This document shows, in pieces, positions 41,668-50,808 of a stretch of DNA of 64,000 nucleotides. A program made the translations under genes and the position numbers. Position 1 is the stretch's first letter; every line of letters starts with the position of its first letter. This stretch comes from Dactylosporangium vinaceum. GTDB taxonomy: Bacteria; Actinomycetota; Actinomycetes; Mycobacteriales; Micromonosporaceae. The notes beneath the pieces are model-generated. The model was not told the origin of the DNA. It saw only the letters and a program-made list of their open reading frames with translations, and did no database searches. The DNA is taken from NCBI RefSeq assembly GCF_019904175.1, contig NZ_CP061913.1, positions 11,895,908 to 11,959,907 of the forward strand, written 5' to 3'.

Positions 41668-43096
41668 CGCCCTCGGCCTCGGCCCACTTGAGGAGCTCGG
41701 CGATGGCCTCGTCGGGGTCGAGCGGGCCGCGCTCGAGGCGCAGCTCCTTCAGGTAGCGCCAGGCGCGGCCCACGATCGGGCCCGGGGGCACCCCCAGCAG
41801 CTCCATGATCGCGTTGCCGTCGAGGTCGGGCCGGACCCGGGCCAGGTCCTCCTCGGCGGCGATGCGCGCGATCCGCTCCTCCAGCGCGTCGTAGTCGGCC
41901 GCCAGCTGCGCGGCCTTACGCCGGTTGCGGGTCGTCACGTCCGAGCGGGTCAGGGCGTGCAGCCGGTCCAGCAGCGGCCCCGCGTCGGTGACGTAGCGGC
42001 GCACGGCCGAGTCGGTCCACTCGCCGCGGCCGTACCCGTAGAAGCGCAGGTGCAGCGCGACGAGCTCGGCGACGTCCGAGATCACGTCCTTCGGAAACTT
42101 CAGCGCCTTCATCCGCTGCTTGGTCAGCCGGGCCCCGACGATCTCGTGGTGATGGAAGCTCACCCCGCCGTCCGGGCCGACCGCCTTCGTGTTCGGCTTG
42201 CCGATGTCGTGCATCAGGGCGGCCATGCGCAGCGTGAAGTCCGGCCCCTCCTTCTCGTGCGCGATGGCGTTGCGCACCACGATCAGGGTGTGCTCGTAGA
42301 CGTCCTTGTGCTGGGCGTGCTCGTCGATCTCCAGCTTGAGCCCGGCCAGCTCCGGCAGGAACTGCTCGGCCAGCCGGGTGTCGACGAGCAGCCGCAGTCC
42401 GGCGATCGGGTCCTGGCCGCACATGAGCTTCACGAACTCGTCGCGGACCCGCTCGGCCGTGATCCGGCCCAGGTCGGGCGCCATGGCGGTCATGGCGGCC
42501 AGCACCTCGGGCGCGACCGCGAAGCCCAGCTTGCTCACGAACCGCGCGGCCCGCAGCATCCGCAGCGGGTCGTCGGCGAACGAGTCCTCGGGCCGGCCCG
42601 GGGTCCGCAGCACGCCCTCGGCGAGGTCGGACAGGCCGCCGTACGGGTCGGTGAACTCGTGGCCCGGCACCGACACGGCCATCGCGTTCACGGCGAAGTC
42701 GCGCCGGCGCAGGTCGTCGGCCAGGTTGTCACCGAAGCGCACGATGGGATTGCGGCTGACCCGGTCATACGCGTCCGCGCGGAACGTCGTCACCTCGATG
42801 CGCAGCCCACGCCGGGCCAGGCCGATCGTGCCGAACTCCTGCCCGGTGGTCCACACCGCCTCGGCCCAGCCGTCGATGAGCCGCAGCGTCTCCTCGGGCC
42901 GGGCGTCGGTGGTGAAGTCGAGGTCGTCGCCGAGGCGTCCGAGCAGCGCGTCGCGGACCGACCCGCCGACGAGGTGCAGCTCGTGGCCGGCGCGGGCGAA
43001 ACGGTGGCCGAGCTCGTCGGCGACGGGGGAGACGCGCAGCAGCTCGTGCACGGCGCGGCGCTGGGCCTCGTTGAGGGCGCGTGTGGTCTCGGACAT
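41645..43096 (-). CDS. pcnA: CCA tRNA nucleotidyltransferase with HD domain
   Basis: A 483-residue class II CCA-adding enzyme. The nucleotidyltransferase head shows LVGGSVRDALLGRLGDDLDFTTDA, then RRRDFAVNAMA and the DPLRMLRAARFVSKLGF motif. An HD domain follows (MAALMHDIGKPNT). It restores or adds CCA to tRNA 3' ends. Placement between the cyclophilin gene and murJ is the usual one in actinobacteria. ATG 43096 follows TAGGCT by nine nt. Confidence 0.95.
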   Translation of the reverse strand: MSETTRALNEAQRRAVHELLRVSPVADELGHRFARAGHELHLVGGSVRDALLGRLGDDLDFTTDARPEETLRLIDGWAEAVWTTGQEFGTIGLARRGLRIEVTTFRADAYDRVSRNPIVRFGDNLADDLRRRDFAVNAMAVSVPGHEFTDPYGGLSDLAEGVLRTPGRPEDSFADDPLRMLRAARFVSKLGFAVAPEVLAAMTAMAPDLGRITAERVRDEFVKLMCGQDPIAGLRLLVDTRLAEQFLPELAGLKLEIDEHAQHKDVYEHTLIVVRNAIAHEKEGPDFTLRMAALMHDIGKPNTKAVGPDGGVSFHHHEIVGARLTKQRMKALKFPKDVISDVAELVALHLRFYGYGRGEWTDSAVRRYVTDAGPLLDRLHALTRSDVTTRNRRKAAQLAADYDALEERIARIAAEEDLARVRPDLDGNAIMELLGVPPGPIVGRAWRYLKELRLERGPLDPDEAIAELLKWAEAEGVTPPGSR

Positions 43097-43255
43097 CGGT
43101 CGGCCAGCCTATCGCGACGGGGAAAGCAGGCACCGAGGGTAGCTGCCAGGTGTGCGTCGGGTCGCCCGATAATCCGTGGACCCTCGGAAGTGTCAGGGGG
43201 TGCCACTATGGTCGGTGCTGCGGATTGAGGCACGACGTCGGTAGGGATGTGGCGA

Positions 43256-45625
43256 ATGGCTCCGGGTTCGGACCCGTGGGAGGACGAGGGCTGGCCGGAG
43301 CCTGCGCAGGCACCCTCGCGCCAGCCTGCGGACAAGCCGCACATTCGCCGCCGCGGTGTGCACCGGCGCCCTGAGGAGCCGACCGAGGTCCTGCCGCCCG
43401 CGCCCGAGGCGCCGGCCTGGGCCGACGTGCAGCCGGCCGGACCTACCGAGGTCATCCCACCGGCGCCACCCGCCCAGACGCCACCGGTCCCGATGCCGCC
43501 CGCCCAGACGCCGCTCGCTCCGACGCCTCCGAGCTGGGCCGATGTGCAGCCGGCCGGACCTACCGAGATCATCCCGCCACCGTCCTGGGCCGGCGCTCCG
43601 GCCGCGGCGACGCAGGCCGTGCCGCCGGTGCCCCCGGCCGCCGCGCCACCACCGCCGTTCACACCACCCGCCGGCCCGCCGCCCACGTTCATGCCGCCGA
43701 CCGCCGCGCCACCGCCCACGTTCGCGCCGCCCGCCGCCGTGCCGCCCGCCGCTGCGTTCGGGACGCCTGCGCTCGAGACGCCTGCGCACGATCCGCTGGC
43801 CGGGCCCACGCAGGTGCTGCGGCCGCCCGCCGCCGGGCCAGTCGATCCGGGGCAGACGGTGCGGCTGGAGGTGGGGCGGCGGCCGGAGGGACTGACCGTC
43901 GACCCGGCCAACGCGCCCACCATGGCGCTGCCGCTGCTCACGCCGCGCCCGCAGGTCGTCGCCGACGCGCCACAGGTCGAGGAGTCGGTCCCGCCCAGCG
44001 CGGCCGACGACGACAGCACCGGCACCGTGGTCCGCAACAGCAGCACCATGGCCATCCTGAGCCTGGTCAGCCGGGCCACCGGCTTCCTGCGCGCCGCGGC
44101 CATCGCGGCGGCCATCGGCGGTGCCGTGGTCGGCGACGACTACACGCTGGCCAACAACCTGCCCAACCAGGTCTACGAGCTGCTGCTCGGTGGCGTCCTG
44201 GCCAGCGTGCTCATCCCGACGCTGGTGCGGGCCCGCAAGGACGACCCCGACCGCGGCGAGGCCCACGCGCAGCGCCTGCTGACGCTGGCCGCCGTCGCGC
44301 TCGGGATCGCGACAGTCCTCGTCGTGCTCGCCGCGCCGCTCATCACCGCGGTCTACACGCTTGGCAACGACAAGGTCACGACGGCCGACCGCGACCTGAT
44401 CACGCTGCTGGCCTACCTGCTGCTGCCGGAGATCTTCTTCTACGGCCTGGCCGGCATCTCGGCCGCGATCCTCAACGTGCGCGGCCACTTCGCGGCGCCG
44501 ATGTGGACGCCGATCCTGAACAACATCGTGGTCATCGCCACGGGCGGCGTGTTCATGCTGATCTCCGACGGCGTGCCGAAGCCCGACACGATCACGCTGC
44601 CCCAGGTGCTGGTCCTCGGCATCGGCACCACGCTCGGCATCATCGTGCAGGCGGCCGGGCTGTGGCCGGCCATGCGCAAGACCGGGTTCCGCTGGAAGTG
44701 GCGCTTCGACTTCCGCAAGCTGCACCTGCGCGAGCTGGCGAAGCTGGGCGCCTGGATGCTGCTCTACGTCGGGGTCAACCAGCTCGGCATCACGGTCGTC
44801 ATGGCCCTGGCCAAGCAGACCCAGCTCCAGGGCGGCCAGGGTCCGGCGGTGTTCAACAACGCCTTCCTGATCTTCATGATGGCCCACGGCATCGTGGCCG
44901 TCTCCGTCATCACCGCGATCATGCCGCGCATCTCGGCCGCCGCCGCCGACGGGCGCTTCTCCGACGTGACCGATCAGCTCGCCCAGGCCAGCCGGCTGGC
45001 GTCGGTGATCCTGATCCCGGCCGCCGCCGTGTATGTCGTGCTCGGCAAGCCGCTGGCCGTCACGCTGTTCAACCACGGCAGCTACACCTACGACCAGGCA
45101 CTGGCCACCGGCTCGGTGGTCGCCGCGGCCGGCCTCGGTCTGCTCCCGTTCGCGCTGAGCCAGATGCAGACAAGCGTCTTCTACGCCACGCGCGACACGA
45201 AGACCCCGGCGCTCGTGAACATCGGCGGCGTGGCCGTGCGCCTGCTCCTGGACGTGACCTTCTACTTCGTCCTGCCGGTCGCGGTGGTCACGACGTCGCT
45301 GATGGTCGGCACCGCGCTGTCCTACGTCGCCACATTGATCGTCGGCTACATCCTGCTCCGCAAGCGCCTGGGCCGGCTGGGCCTGCGCCGGCTGCTCGAC
45401 ACACTTATCCGCCTGGCCGCGGCCGCGGTGGTCGGCGGCCTGCTGGCCCTCGGCGTGACGTGGCTGATCGGCCTGATCATCGACCCGGGCTGGCTCCTCG
45501 GCGTCGTCCAGCTGATCTTCGGCAGCGCCGTGCTTGTCGCCGTCTACGCCGTCGGCGCCATCTTCCTGAAGGTGCCCGAGGTCAGCCAGTTCGCCGGCAT
45601 GATCCGCCGCCGCCTGGGCCGCTGA
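43256..45625 (+). CDS. murJ: Lipid II flippase MurJ (MviN) with long proline-rich N-terminus
   Basis: A 789-residue protein. Residues 1-255 are cytoplasmic, Pro/Ala/Thr-rich with repeats such as SWADVQPAGPTE, and the rest is a MurJ-type transporter (NSSTMAILSLVSRATGFLRAAAIA from about 260) with 14 hydrophobic helices. MurJ moves lipid II across the membrane. Mycobacterial MviN carries a pseudokinase at its C-terminus; here that part is a separate gene 500 nt downstream. ATG 43256 has AGGGA ten nt upstream; ATG 43247 is too close to it. Confidence 0.93.
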   Translation: MAPGSDPWEDEGWPEPAQAPSRQPADKPHIRRRGVHRRPEEPTEVLPPAPEAPAWADVQPAGPTEVIPPAPPAQTPPVPMPPAQTPLAPTPPSWADVQPAGPTEIIPPPSWAGAPAAATQAVPPVPPAAAPPPPFTPPAGPPPTFMPPTAAPPPTFAPPAAVPPAAAFGTPALETPAHDPLAGPTQVLRPPAAGPVDPGQTVRLEVGRRPEGLTVDPANAPTMALPLLTPRPQVVADAPQVEESVPPSAADDDSTGTVVRNSSTMAILSLVSRATGFLRAAAIAAAIGGAVVGDDYTLANNLPNQVYELLLGGVLASVLIPTLVRARKDDPDRGEAHAQRLLTLAAVALGIATVLVVLAAPLITAVYTLGNDKVTTADRDLITLLAYLLLPEIFFYGLAGISAAILNVRGHFAAPMWTPILNNIVVIATGGVFMLISDGVPKPDTITLPQVLVLGIGTTLGIIVQAAGLWPAMRKTGFRWKWRFDFRKLHLRELAKLGAWMLLYVGVNQLGITVVMALAKQTQLQGGQGPAVFNNAFLIFMMAHGIVAVSVITAIMPRISAAAADGRFSDVTDQLAQASRLASVILIPAAAVYVVLGKPLAVTLFNHGSYTYDQALATGSVVAAAGLGLLPFALSQMQTSVFYATRDTKTPALVNIGGVAVRLLLDVTFYFVLPVAVVTTSLMVGTALSYVATLIVGYILLRKRLGRLGLRRLLDTLIRLAAAAVVGGLLALGVTWLIGLIIDPGWLLGVVQLIFGSAVLVAVYAVGAIFLKVPEVSQFAGMIRRRLGR

Positions 45626-46126
45626 TCCGGCACCGCCGCGGCTCCTGGCGAATCGCCACCGGGCAGGGGTGGGCGTCAATTCCGGCGAGCGCCGAAGGAC
45701 GTGTCGAAAAGCAAGAGAGAGGCGTCTCACTTGACGGTCCGGTTGAACCCGAACGGGGGTCGGTGCGTGACACCGGTGGGGTCAGTGCGACGTGCGGTAG
45801 CGGAGCGCTGGACGGGTACCAGAACAGGGCATATGTCGCTTTTGTCGAATGCGGCAACCGCAATGAGCGGCGCCAAGCCGTGTTGCGGTCCGGTGGGCTC
45901 CGGCGATTCAGTGAAAAGTACGTGAAGGGCAAATGACCGACCGGCCAGGACATGGGTGATCAATTGGCCCCGCGCGGGGTGGTCCGGAGATGATGACGTG
46001 TCGGAGACCGAAGAGGCGACAGGTAAGGTCAACCCCGGCGCCATGCCGAAGCGCTTAGGCTTAGTGACTGCGACTCGCGTTACGACGTACGGCACAGGTC
46101 GGCACACGGATCGGAAGGGAGGACGG
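45626..46126 (+). other. Intergenic region between murJ and the pseudokinase gene
   Basis: 501 nt with no convincing gene. A 74-codon frame from GTG 45701 to 45925 and a frame ending at 45936 have weak codon bias and no clear ribosome binding site. A TTGACG at about 45731 could be a -35, and TAAGGT at 46022 a -10. GTG 45998 is in frame with the next gene and would extend it by 43 residues. Confidence 0.4.
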
Positions 46127-47650
46127 GTGGCTGAGCTCGACGAAGGGCTGGAGGCCGGGGGCGTTCCCCGGGTCCTCACCTTCGGCACCCCATCCGTCGG
46201 TGAAATCCTTGCCGAGCGATACCAGCTCGAAGAGCACATCGGCAACGACTCGCTGGGCCGCCAGCTGTACCGCGGCATCGACGTCATCCTCCGCCGCCCA
46301 GTGGCGGTCGTCACGCGCTACCCCGGCGGGGAGAGCGCCAAGGAGATGCTGGCCGCGGCGGTCGCCGCGAGCCGGATCGTGCACCCGCACCTCGTCGGCG
46401 TCTATGACGCGATCGACGAGGGGGAGCGCGCCTACGTGGTGCGCGAGTGGGTGGACGGCATCGCGCTGCGGGACATCGTGGCGCAGGGGCCGCTCGACGC
46501 CGGCCGCTCGGTCGCGATCGCCTGGGCCGTCACCGACGCCGTAGCCGCGCTGCACGGCACCGGGATGGCGCACGGCAACGTGCACCCCGGCACCGTCCTC
46601 GTCGCGCACGACGGCCGCGTGGTGCTCACCGACGCTCGGGCCGACGACCGGGCCACGCCGGACACCGATATCCGGTCGATCGGCGCGATCCTTTACTGCG
46701 CCCTTACCGGCTACTGGCCGCACGCCGAGGCCGGGACCTACTCGGTGCCGGACGGGGTGCGCGACGAGTCCGGCGCGCTGCAGAGCCCCCGCCAGGTCCG
46801 CTCCGGCGTGCCGGCGCACCTCGACTCGCTCATCGCCGACCTGCTGAACCCCGAGATGCCGCTGCCCTCCGCCGAGTCGCTGGGCGCCGAGCTCGCCTCG
46901 TTCGGCAGCCTCGACGAGGAGGAGATCGCGGCCGAGGAGCAGGGCGGGCGCACCGACTTCGCGGCGTTCGACTCCGCATCGCAGTCCACCACCCCGCCGA
47001 AGCCGGCCGGGCGCAAGCTCGCCGTCGGCGTCGTCGGCCTGCTCGTGCTGGCCCTGGCCGGCACGCTCGCCGCGGCCCGGGTGCTCGGCGACCCGGCCTC
47101 ACCGGAGGCCAGCCCGCCCGGCGCCAGTGCACCGGCCGGGACGACCGCCTCACAGCCGGCCAAGCCGGCCGGGCAGCCCGTCGAGTTCAAGATCGACGGG
47201 TCGAAGGTCCGCATCGTCGACCCCCAGGGCGACCGCACCGAGGTCAAGGACGCCGACAAGGCCGTCGACGGCGACGCCAACACGGTATGGAAGACCGAGC
47301 GCTACCCGCGGGCCGACTTCGGCGGCAAGAAGGCCGGCATGGGCATCTGGATCGACCTCGGCGAGGAGAAGCAGGTCGCCAACGTCCAGGTCGTGCTCCA
47401 GACCCCCGGCGCCGACGGCGAGCTGCGGGCCGGCTCGCAGGATCTGGGCAGCGGCAAGTCCCAGGACGCCGCGACGGTCCAGGGCTACCCGGTCGTGAAC
47501 GCGCGCCAGGGCATGGGCAGCACCACCGTGTTCACCGGGCCGGAGCAGAAGACCCGCTACCTGCTCGTCTGGATCACGAAGCTGCCGAAGGAGAGCAACA
47601 GCGGCGGATACCGCGTGGCTATCGGAGAGATAACCGTCCGGGTGCAGTGA
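46127..47650 (+). CDS. Membrane pseudokinase with extracellular discoidin-like domain
   Basis: A 507-residue protein related to Ser/Thr kinases but without catalytic residues: the invariant lysine position reads PVAVVTRYPG, the HRD motif is MAHGNVHPGTV, and the DFG motif is TDARADD. The kinase-like fold covers about residues 25-270. One transmembrane helix (LAVGVVGLLVLALAGTLAAA, about 298-318) is followed by an extracellular domain (WKTERYPRADF, GMGIWIDLGEEKQVANVQVVL) of discoidin-like type. In mycobacteria the equivalent pseudokinase is fused to MviN and recruits FhaA to control peptidoglycan synthesis. GTG 46127 has a good ribosome binding site (AAGGGAGGACG). Confidence 0.88.
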   Translation: MAELDEGLEAGGVPRVLTFGTPSVGEILAERYQLEEHIGNDSLGRQLYRGIDVILRRPVAVVTRYPGGESAKEMLAAAVAASRIVHPHLVGVYDAIDEGERAYVVREWVDGIALRDIVAQGPLDAGRSVAIAWAVTDAVAALHGTGMAHGNVHPGTVLVAHDGRVVLTDARADDRATPDTDIRSIGAILYCALTGYWPHAEAGTYSVPDGVRDESGALQSPRQVRSGVPAHLDSLIADLLNPEMPLPSAESLGAELASFGSLDEEEIAAEEQGGRTDFAAFDSASQSTTPPKPAGRKLAVGVVGLLVLALAGTLAAARVLGDPASPEASPPGASAPAGTTASQPAKPAGQPVEFKIDGSKVRIVDPQGDRTEVKDADKAVDGDANTVWKTERYPRADFGGKKAGMGIWIDLGEEKQVANVQVVLQTPGADGELRAGSQDLGSGKSQDAATVQGYPVVNARQGMGSTTVFTGPEQKTRYLLVWITKLPKESNSGGYRVAIGEITVRVQ

Positions 47651-47686
47651 CCCCACGAACCGTCCGCGGTCGATAAGGTGCGTCCC

Positions 47687-48289
47687 GTGGACGATGCTGA
47701 GCGCGACGACGCTTGGCTCCTGCGTGCCCATGCGCAGGGCGATCCCAACGCGTTCGCGGAGCTGGTCCGACGGCACCGCGACCGGCTGTGGGCGGTCGCC
47801 CTGCGCACCCTCGGAGACCGCGAGGAGGCCGCCGACGCACTGCAGGACGCCCTGCTCTCGGCGTTCCGCGCGGCGGCCAACTTCCGCGGCGAGTCGGCGG
47901 TCACCACCTGGCTGCACCGCATCGTCGTGAACGCCTGCCTCGACCGCATCCGCCGGCGACAGGCCCGCCCGACAGTGCCGCTGCCCGAGACCGACGTCAC
48001 ACCCGCACCGGCAAGCGACCGTGAGACCGCCCTGGACGTGCGCCAGGCGCTGCTGCAACTGCCGATCGAGCAGCGGGCGGCGCTGGTGCTCGTGGACGTC
48101 CAGGGTTACGCCGTCGCCGAAGCCGCCGTGATGCTCGGCGTCGCGGAGGGCACCATCAAGAGCAGGTGCGCCCGCGGCCGGGCCCGGCTCGCGATGCTCC
48201 TCGGTCACCTGCGGAACCCGGTCACCGACGGCCGCGTCCCATCAGAGAAGACGACTCCATCCGCATCCGGAAAGGAGGGTGGCGCATGA
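47687..48289 (+). CDS. sigM: ECF RNA polymerase sigma factor, SigM type
   Basis: A 200-residue ECF sigma factor. Region 2 is ELVRRHRDRLWAVALRTLGDREEAADALQDALLSAFRAA, and region 4 is LPIEQRAALVLVDVQGYAVAEAAVMLGVAEGTIKSRCARGRARLA. It directs RNA polymerase to envelope-stress promoters. GTG 47687 is 7 nt after TAAGGT, a leaderless arrangement; GTG 47678 lies inside that box. Its end overlaps the anti-sigma factor gene (ATGA). Position next to murJ and trxB matches SigM of mycobacteria. Confidence 0.94.
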   Translation: MDDAERDDAWLLRAHAQGDPNAFAELVRRHRDRLWAVALRTLGDREEAADALQDALLSAFRAAANFRGESAVTTWLHRIVVNACLDRIRRRQARPTVPLPETDVTPAPASDRETALDVRQALLQLPIEQRAALVLVDVQGYAVAEAAVMLGVAEGTIKSRCARGRARLAMLLGHLRNPVTDGRVPSEKTTPSASGKEGGA

Positions 48290-49170
48290 CGGCCTTCTCC
48301 GAAGCCGACCTCGACCAGCTCGCCGACTTTGTCGGTGGGGCGCTGGACGGCACCCCGGAGGCGGACCACGTGCGTCACCTGGTGAGCACCGAGGAGAGCT
48401 GGGCCGAGGCCTACGCGATGCTCGTGACCGCCGACGCCGCCACGCGTGACGAGCTGCATGCTTTAGGAGCAGAGCCGGCGGTCGTACCTCCTGACGTCGC
48501 CCAACGCCTCGACGCGGCCCTGGCCGGGGCGATCGTCACACCTCCCACTGACGGCCCCGTCGTCGACCTGGCCCGGGCCCGTGAGGCCCGCCGCCGGCGC
48601 CGGATGCGCTGGACGGCCGGGCTCGCCGCGGCCGCCGCGGTGCTCGTGTGCGGTGGTGTGGGCGTCCAGGTCCTGCGCGACACCGCCACCAACTCGGACA
48701 AGCCCTCGGCCGCCATGCCCGACGCCGGCCGGGCCGAGCAGCAGACCGACAACGCGGGCGGCGTCGTCCCCGCCGAGGGCTCGGCCGGCAGCGGCTCGGC
48801 TGTCACGTTCAGCGGCCGCGACTACGCGCCCGGCACGGTCGGCAACCTGAGCGGGCAGGCGCCGCAGGCGCAGTCCGAGTCGCGCAACAACCTCAGCGGC
48901 AGTGCCGGCGCTGCGGCGAGTGTGCCGAGCCCTCTCGCGCGGCTGGCCGATCCGGCCGCCCGGGCCGCCTGCCTCAGCGCCATCACCAAGGAATACGGTG
49001 GTCAGGTGGCGTTGGTCGACTACGCGGCGTTCCAGGGCCAGCCCGCGCTGGTGGTGGTCGTCGACGGTTCCCGGACGGCGGCGGGCAAGCGGCTCGTGGT
49101 CGTCGTGGGGCCGGACTGCGGCATCGGCGGAGCGATCGCCGACGAGCGGTACCGGACCACCACCCCGTAG
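48286..49170 (+). CDS. Membrane anti-sigma factor for the SigM-type sigma factor
   Basis: A 294-residue protein with a cytoplasmic N-terminal part (MTAFSEADLDQLADFVGGALDGTPE), one transmembrane helix (WTAGLAAAAAVLVCGGVGVQVL, about residues 105-127) and an extracellular region. ATG 48286 has AAAGGAGGG upstream and overlaps the sigma factor stop by four nt, the normal coupling of anti-sigma genes. No classic zinc-binding HxxxCxxC motif is visible. It probably holds the sigma factor at the membrane until a signal is received. Confidence 0.85.
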   Translation: MTAFSEADLDQLADFVGGALDGTPEADHVRHLVSTEESWAEAYAMLVTADAATRDELHALGAEPAVVPPDVAQRLDAALAGAIVTPPTDGPVVDLARAREARRRRRMRWTAGLAAAAAVLVCGGVGVQVLRDTATNSDKPSAAMPDAGRAEQQTDNAGGVVPAEGSAGSGSAVTFSGRDYAPGTVGNLSGQAPQAQSESRNNLSGSAGAAASVPSPLARLADPAARAACLSAITKEYGGQVALVDYAAFQGQPALVVVVDGSRTAAGKRLVVVVGPDCGIGGAIADERYRTTTP

Positions 49171-49262
49171 CGGTGATGTGGCACACGAGTCACCGTCCAC
49201 CGGGAATGACCGGTTCGTAGGATGACGTTTTGCTGGCACAGGCTGAAATCGAGGAGTCGACC

Positions 49263-50189
49263 GTGGATGAGGTCCGCAACCTGATCATCGTGGGGTCCGG
49301 TCCCGCCGGTTACACGGCTGCGGTCTATGCCGCCCGGGCCAACCTCAAGCCGCTGGTGATCGAGGGTGTCACCTCCGGTGGCGCGCTGGTGACGACCACC
49401 GAGGTAGAGAACTTCCCAGGCTTTCCCGACGGCATCAACGGCCCTGAGCTCATGGACAACATGCGCAAGCAGGCCGAGCGGTTCGGGGCCGAGTTCATCA
49501 CCGACGACGTGACGCGGGTGGCCCTGGAGGGCCCCGTGAAGAGCGTGTGGGTCGGCGAGACGGAGTACCAGGGCCGGGCCGTCATCCTGGCCACCGGCTC
49601 CGCCTGGCGCCCGCTGGGCGTCCCCGGAGAGCAGGAGCTGCTCGGCCGCGGCGTGTCGTCATGTGCCACGTGTGACGGCTTCTTCTTCCGCAACGAGAAC
49701 ATCGTGGTCGTGGGCGGCGGTGACTCGGCGATGGAGGAGGCGACGTTCCTCACCCGCTTCGCCAGCAAGGTGACGATCATCCACCGTCGCGACTCGTTCC
49801 GGGCCAGCAAGATCATGGCGGAGCGCGCCCTGGCCAACGAGAAGATCGAGGTCCTCTGGAACAGCGTCGTGACCGAGGTCCTGGACGGTGGCGGCCGCGT
49901 CGGCGGCATCCGCGTCAAGAACACGGTCACCGACGAGGAGCAGGACCTGCCGGTGGCCGGTGTCTTCGTCGCGATCGGCCACGACCCGCGCAGCGAGCTC
50001 TTCCGGGGCCAGGTCGAGCTGGACGCCGAGGGCTACGTGAAGGTGGATGCCCCGAGCACCCGCACCAACATCGAGGGCGTCTTCGCCGCCGGCGACGTCG
50101 TCGACCACACCTACCGGCAGGCGATCACCGCCTCCGGCACCGGCTGCGCCGCGGCGCTCGACGCCGAGCGGTTCATCGCGGCCCTGTAG
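49263..50189 (+). CDS. trxB: Thioredoxin reductase
   Basis: A 308-residue flavoenzyme. FAD motif LIIVGSGPAGYTAAVYAARA, redox pair SCATCDG (Cys134 and Cys137), NADPH motif VVVGGGDSAMEEATFLTRFA and the C-terminal GVFAAGDVVDHTYRQA are present. It reduces thioredoxin with NADPH. GTG 49263 has GAGGAG six nt upstream. A TTG at 49230 follows TAGGAT by six nt, so a longer, leaderless form is possible. It is co-transcribed with trxA 34 nt downstream. Confidence 0.95.
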   Translation: MDEVRNLIIVGSGPAGYTAAVYAARANLKPLVIEGVTSGGALVTTTEVENFPGFPDGINGPELMDNMRKQAERFGAEFITDDVTRVALEGPVKSVWVGETEYQGRAVILATGSAWRPLGVPGEQELLGRGVSSCATCDGFFFRNENIVVVGGGDSAMEEATFLTRFASKVTIIHRRDSFRASKIMAERALANEKIEVLWNSVVTEVLDGGGRVGGIRVKNTVTDEEQDLPVAGVFVAIGHDPRSELFRGQVELDAEGYVKVDAPSTRTNIEGVFAAGDVVDHTYRQAITASGTGCAAALDAERFIAAL

Positions 50190-50223
50190 CGGCGTTTCAG
50201 TTTGTTCGAGCGAAGGAGAGCGC

Positions 50224-50559
50224 ATGGGAGCCATCGAGCCCGTCACCGACAAGACCTTTGAGGTCGACGTCCTCAAGTCGGATATTCCGGTCTTGGTGGA
50301 CTTCTGGGCGGAATGGTGCCAGCCGTGCCGCAAGATCGAGACGATGCTGAACGAGATCGCCGTGGGTGACCTCGCCGGCAAGGTCAAGATCGTGAAGGTC
50401 GACATCGACAACAACCCCGAGACCGCCCGGGCCTACCAGGTCCTGTCGGTCCCGACCCTTACCGTCTTCAAGGACGGCGAACCGTTCCGCTCGGTCGTGG
50501 GCGCCAACCCGAAGAGCGCGCTGGTTCGTCTGATCGAGTCGGCGCTCGACCCGGCCTGA
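50224..50559 (+). CDS. trxA: Thioredoxin with atypical active site WCQPC
   Basis: A 111-residue thioredoxin (VLVDFWAEWCQPCRKIETML, VDIDNNPETARAYQVLSVPTLTVFKDGE) with the cis-proline in SVPTLT. The catalytic motif reads WCQPC (Cys32 and Cys35) instead of the usual WCGPC, so the redox potential may differ. It is reduced by TrxB encoded just upstream. ATG 50224 has GAAGGAGAG upstream. Confidence 0.94.
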   Translation: MGAIEPVTDKTFEVDVLKSDIPVLVDFWAEWCQPCRKIETMLNEIAVGDLAGKVKIVKVDIDNNPETARAYQVLSVPTLTVFKDGEPFRSVVGANPKSALVRLIESALDPA

Positions 50560-50579
50560 CGTCTTTTCCAGGGCTGATG

Positions 50580-50607
50580 CCCCGCCTCCCGCTCAGCGGA
50601 GGCGGGG
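50580..50607 (+). terminator. Terminator after trxB-trxA
   Basis: A perfect 10-bp stem (CCCCGCCTCC with GGAGGCGGGG) and an 8-nt loop, 20 nt after the trxA stop, followed by CTTCC. Confidence 0.75.
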
Positions 50608-50808
50608 CTTCCCTGTTGTGGCCGCTCGAGGGACTGCTGTTTGTGGCCGGGGTTGTAGACCTCGGGCGCTGTCGAAGTCCGGCGTTGCGGCGATGGCCGG
50701 GCGGCGTTTGTCGTTGCTTGGGACCGGCCGCAGCGCGATACGGATGTGGTGGTAGTACGCTGCCTCGCGGGCGGGTCGGCGGGCAACAGGTACAACGGGA
50801 GGACCGAT

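Noticed and set aside
43193..45730. An 845-codon minus-strand frame opposite murJ
   Set aside because: Antisense shadow; no motif, and murJ is clear on the plus strand.
45701..45925. A 74-codon frame between murJ and the pseudokinase gene
   Set aside because: Codon bias is weak, the only upstream purine run is too close to the GTG, and there is no recognisable motif.
49230..49262. TTG 49230 as the start of trxB
   Set aside because: It has the leaderless TAGGAT spacing, but GTG 49263 has a good ribosome binding site and fits the conserved start of the family. Both may be used.
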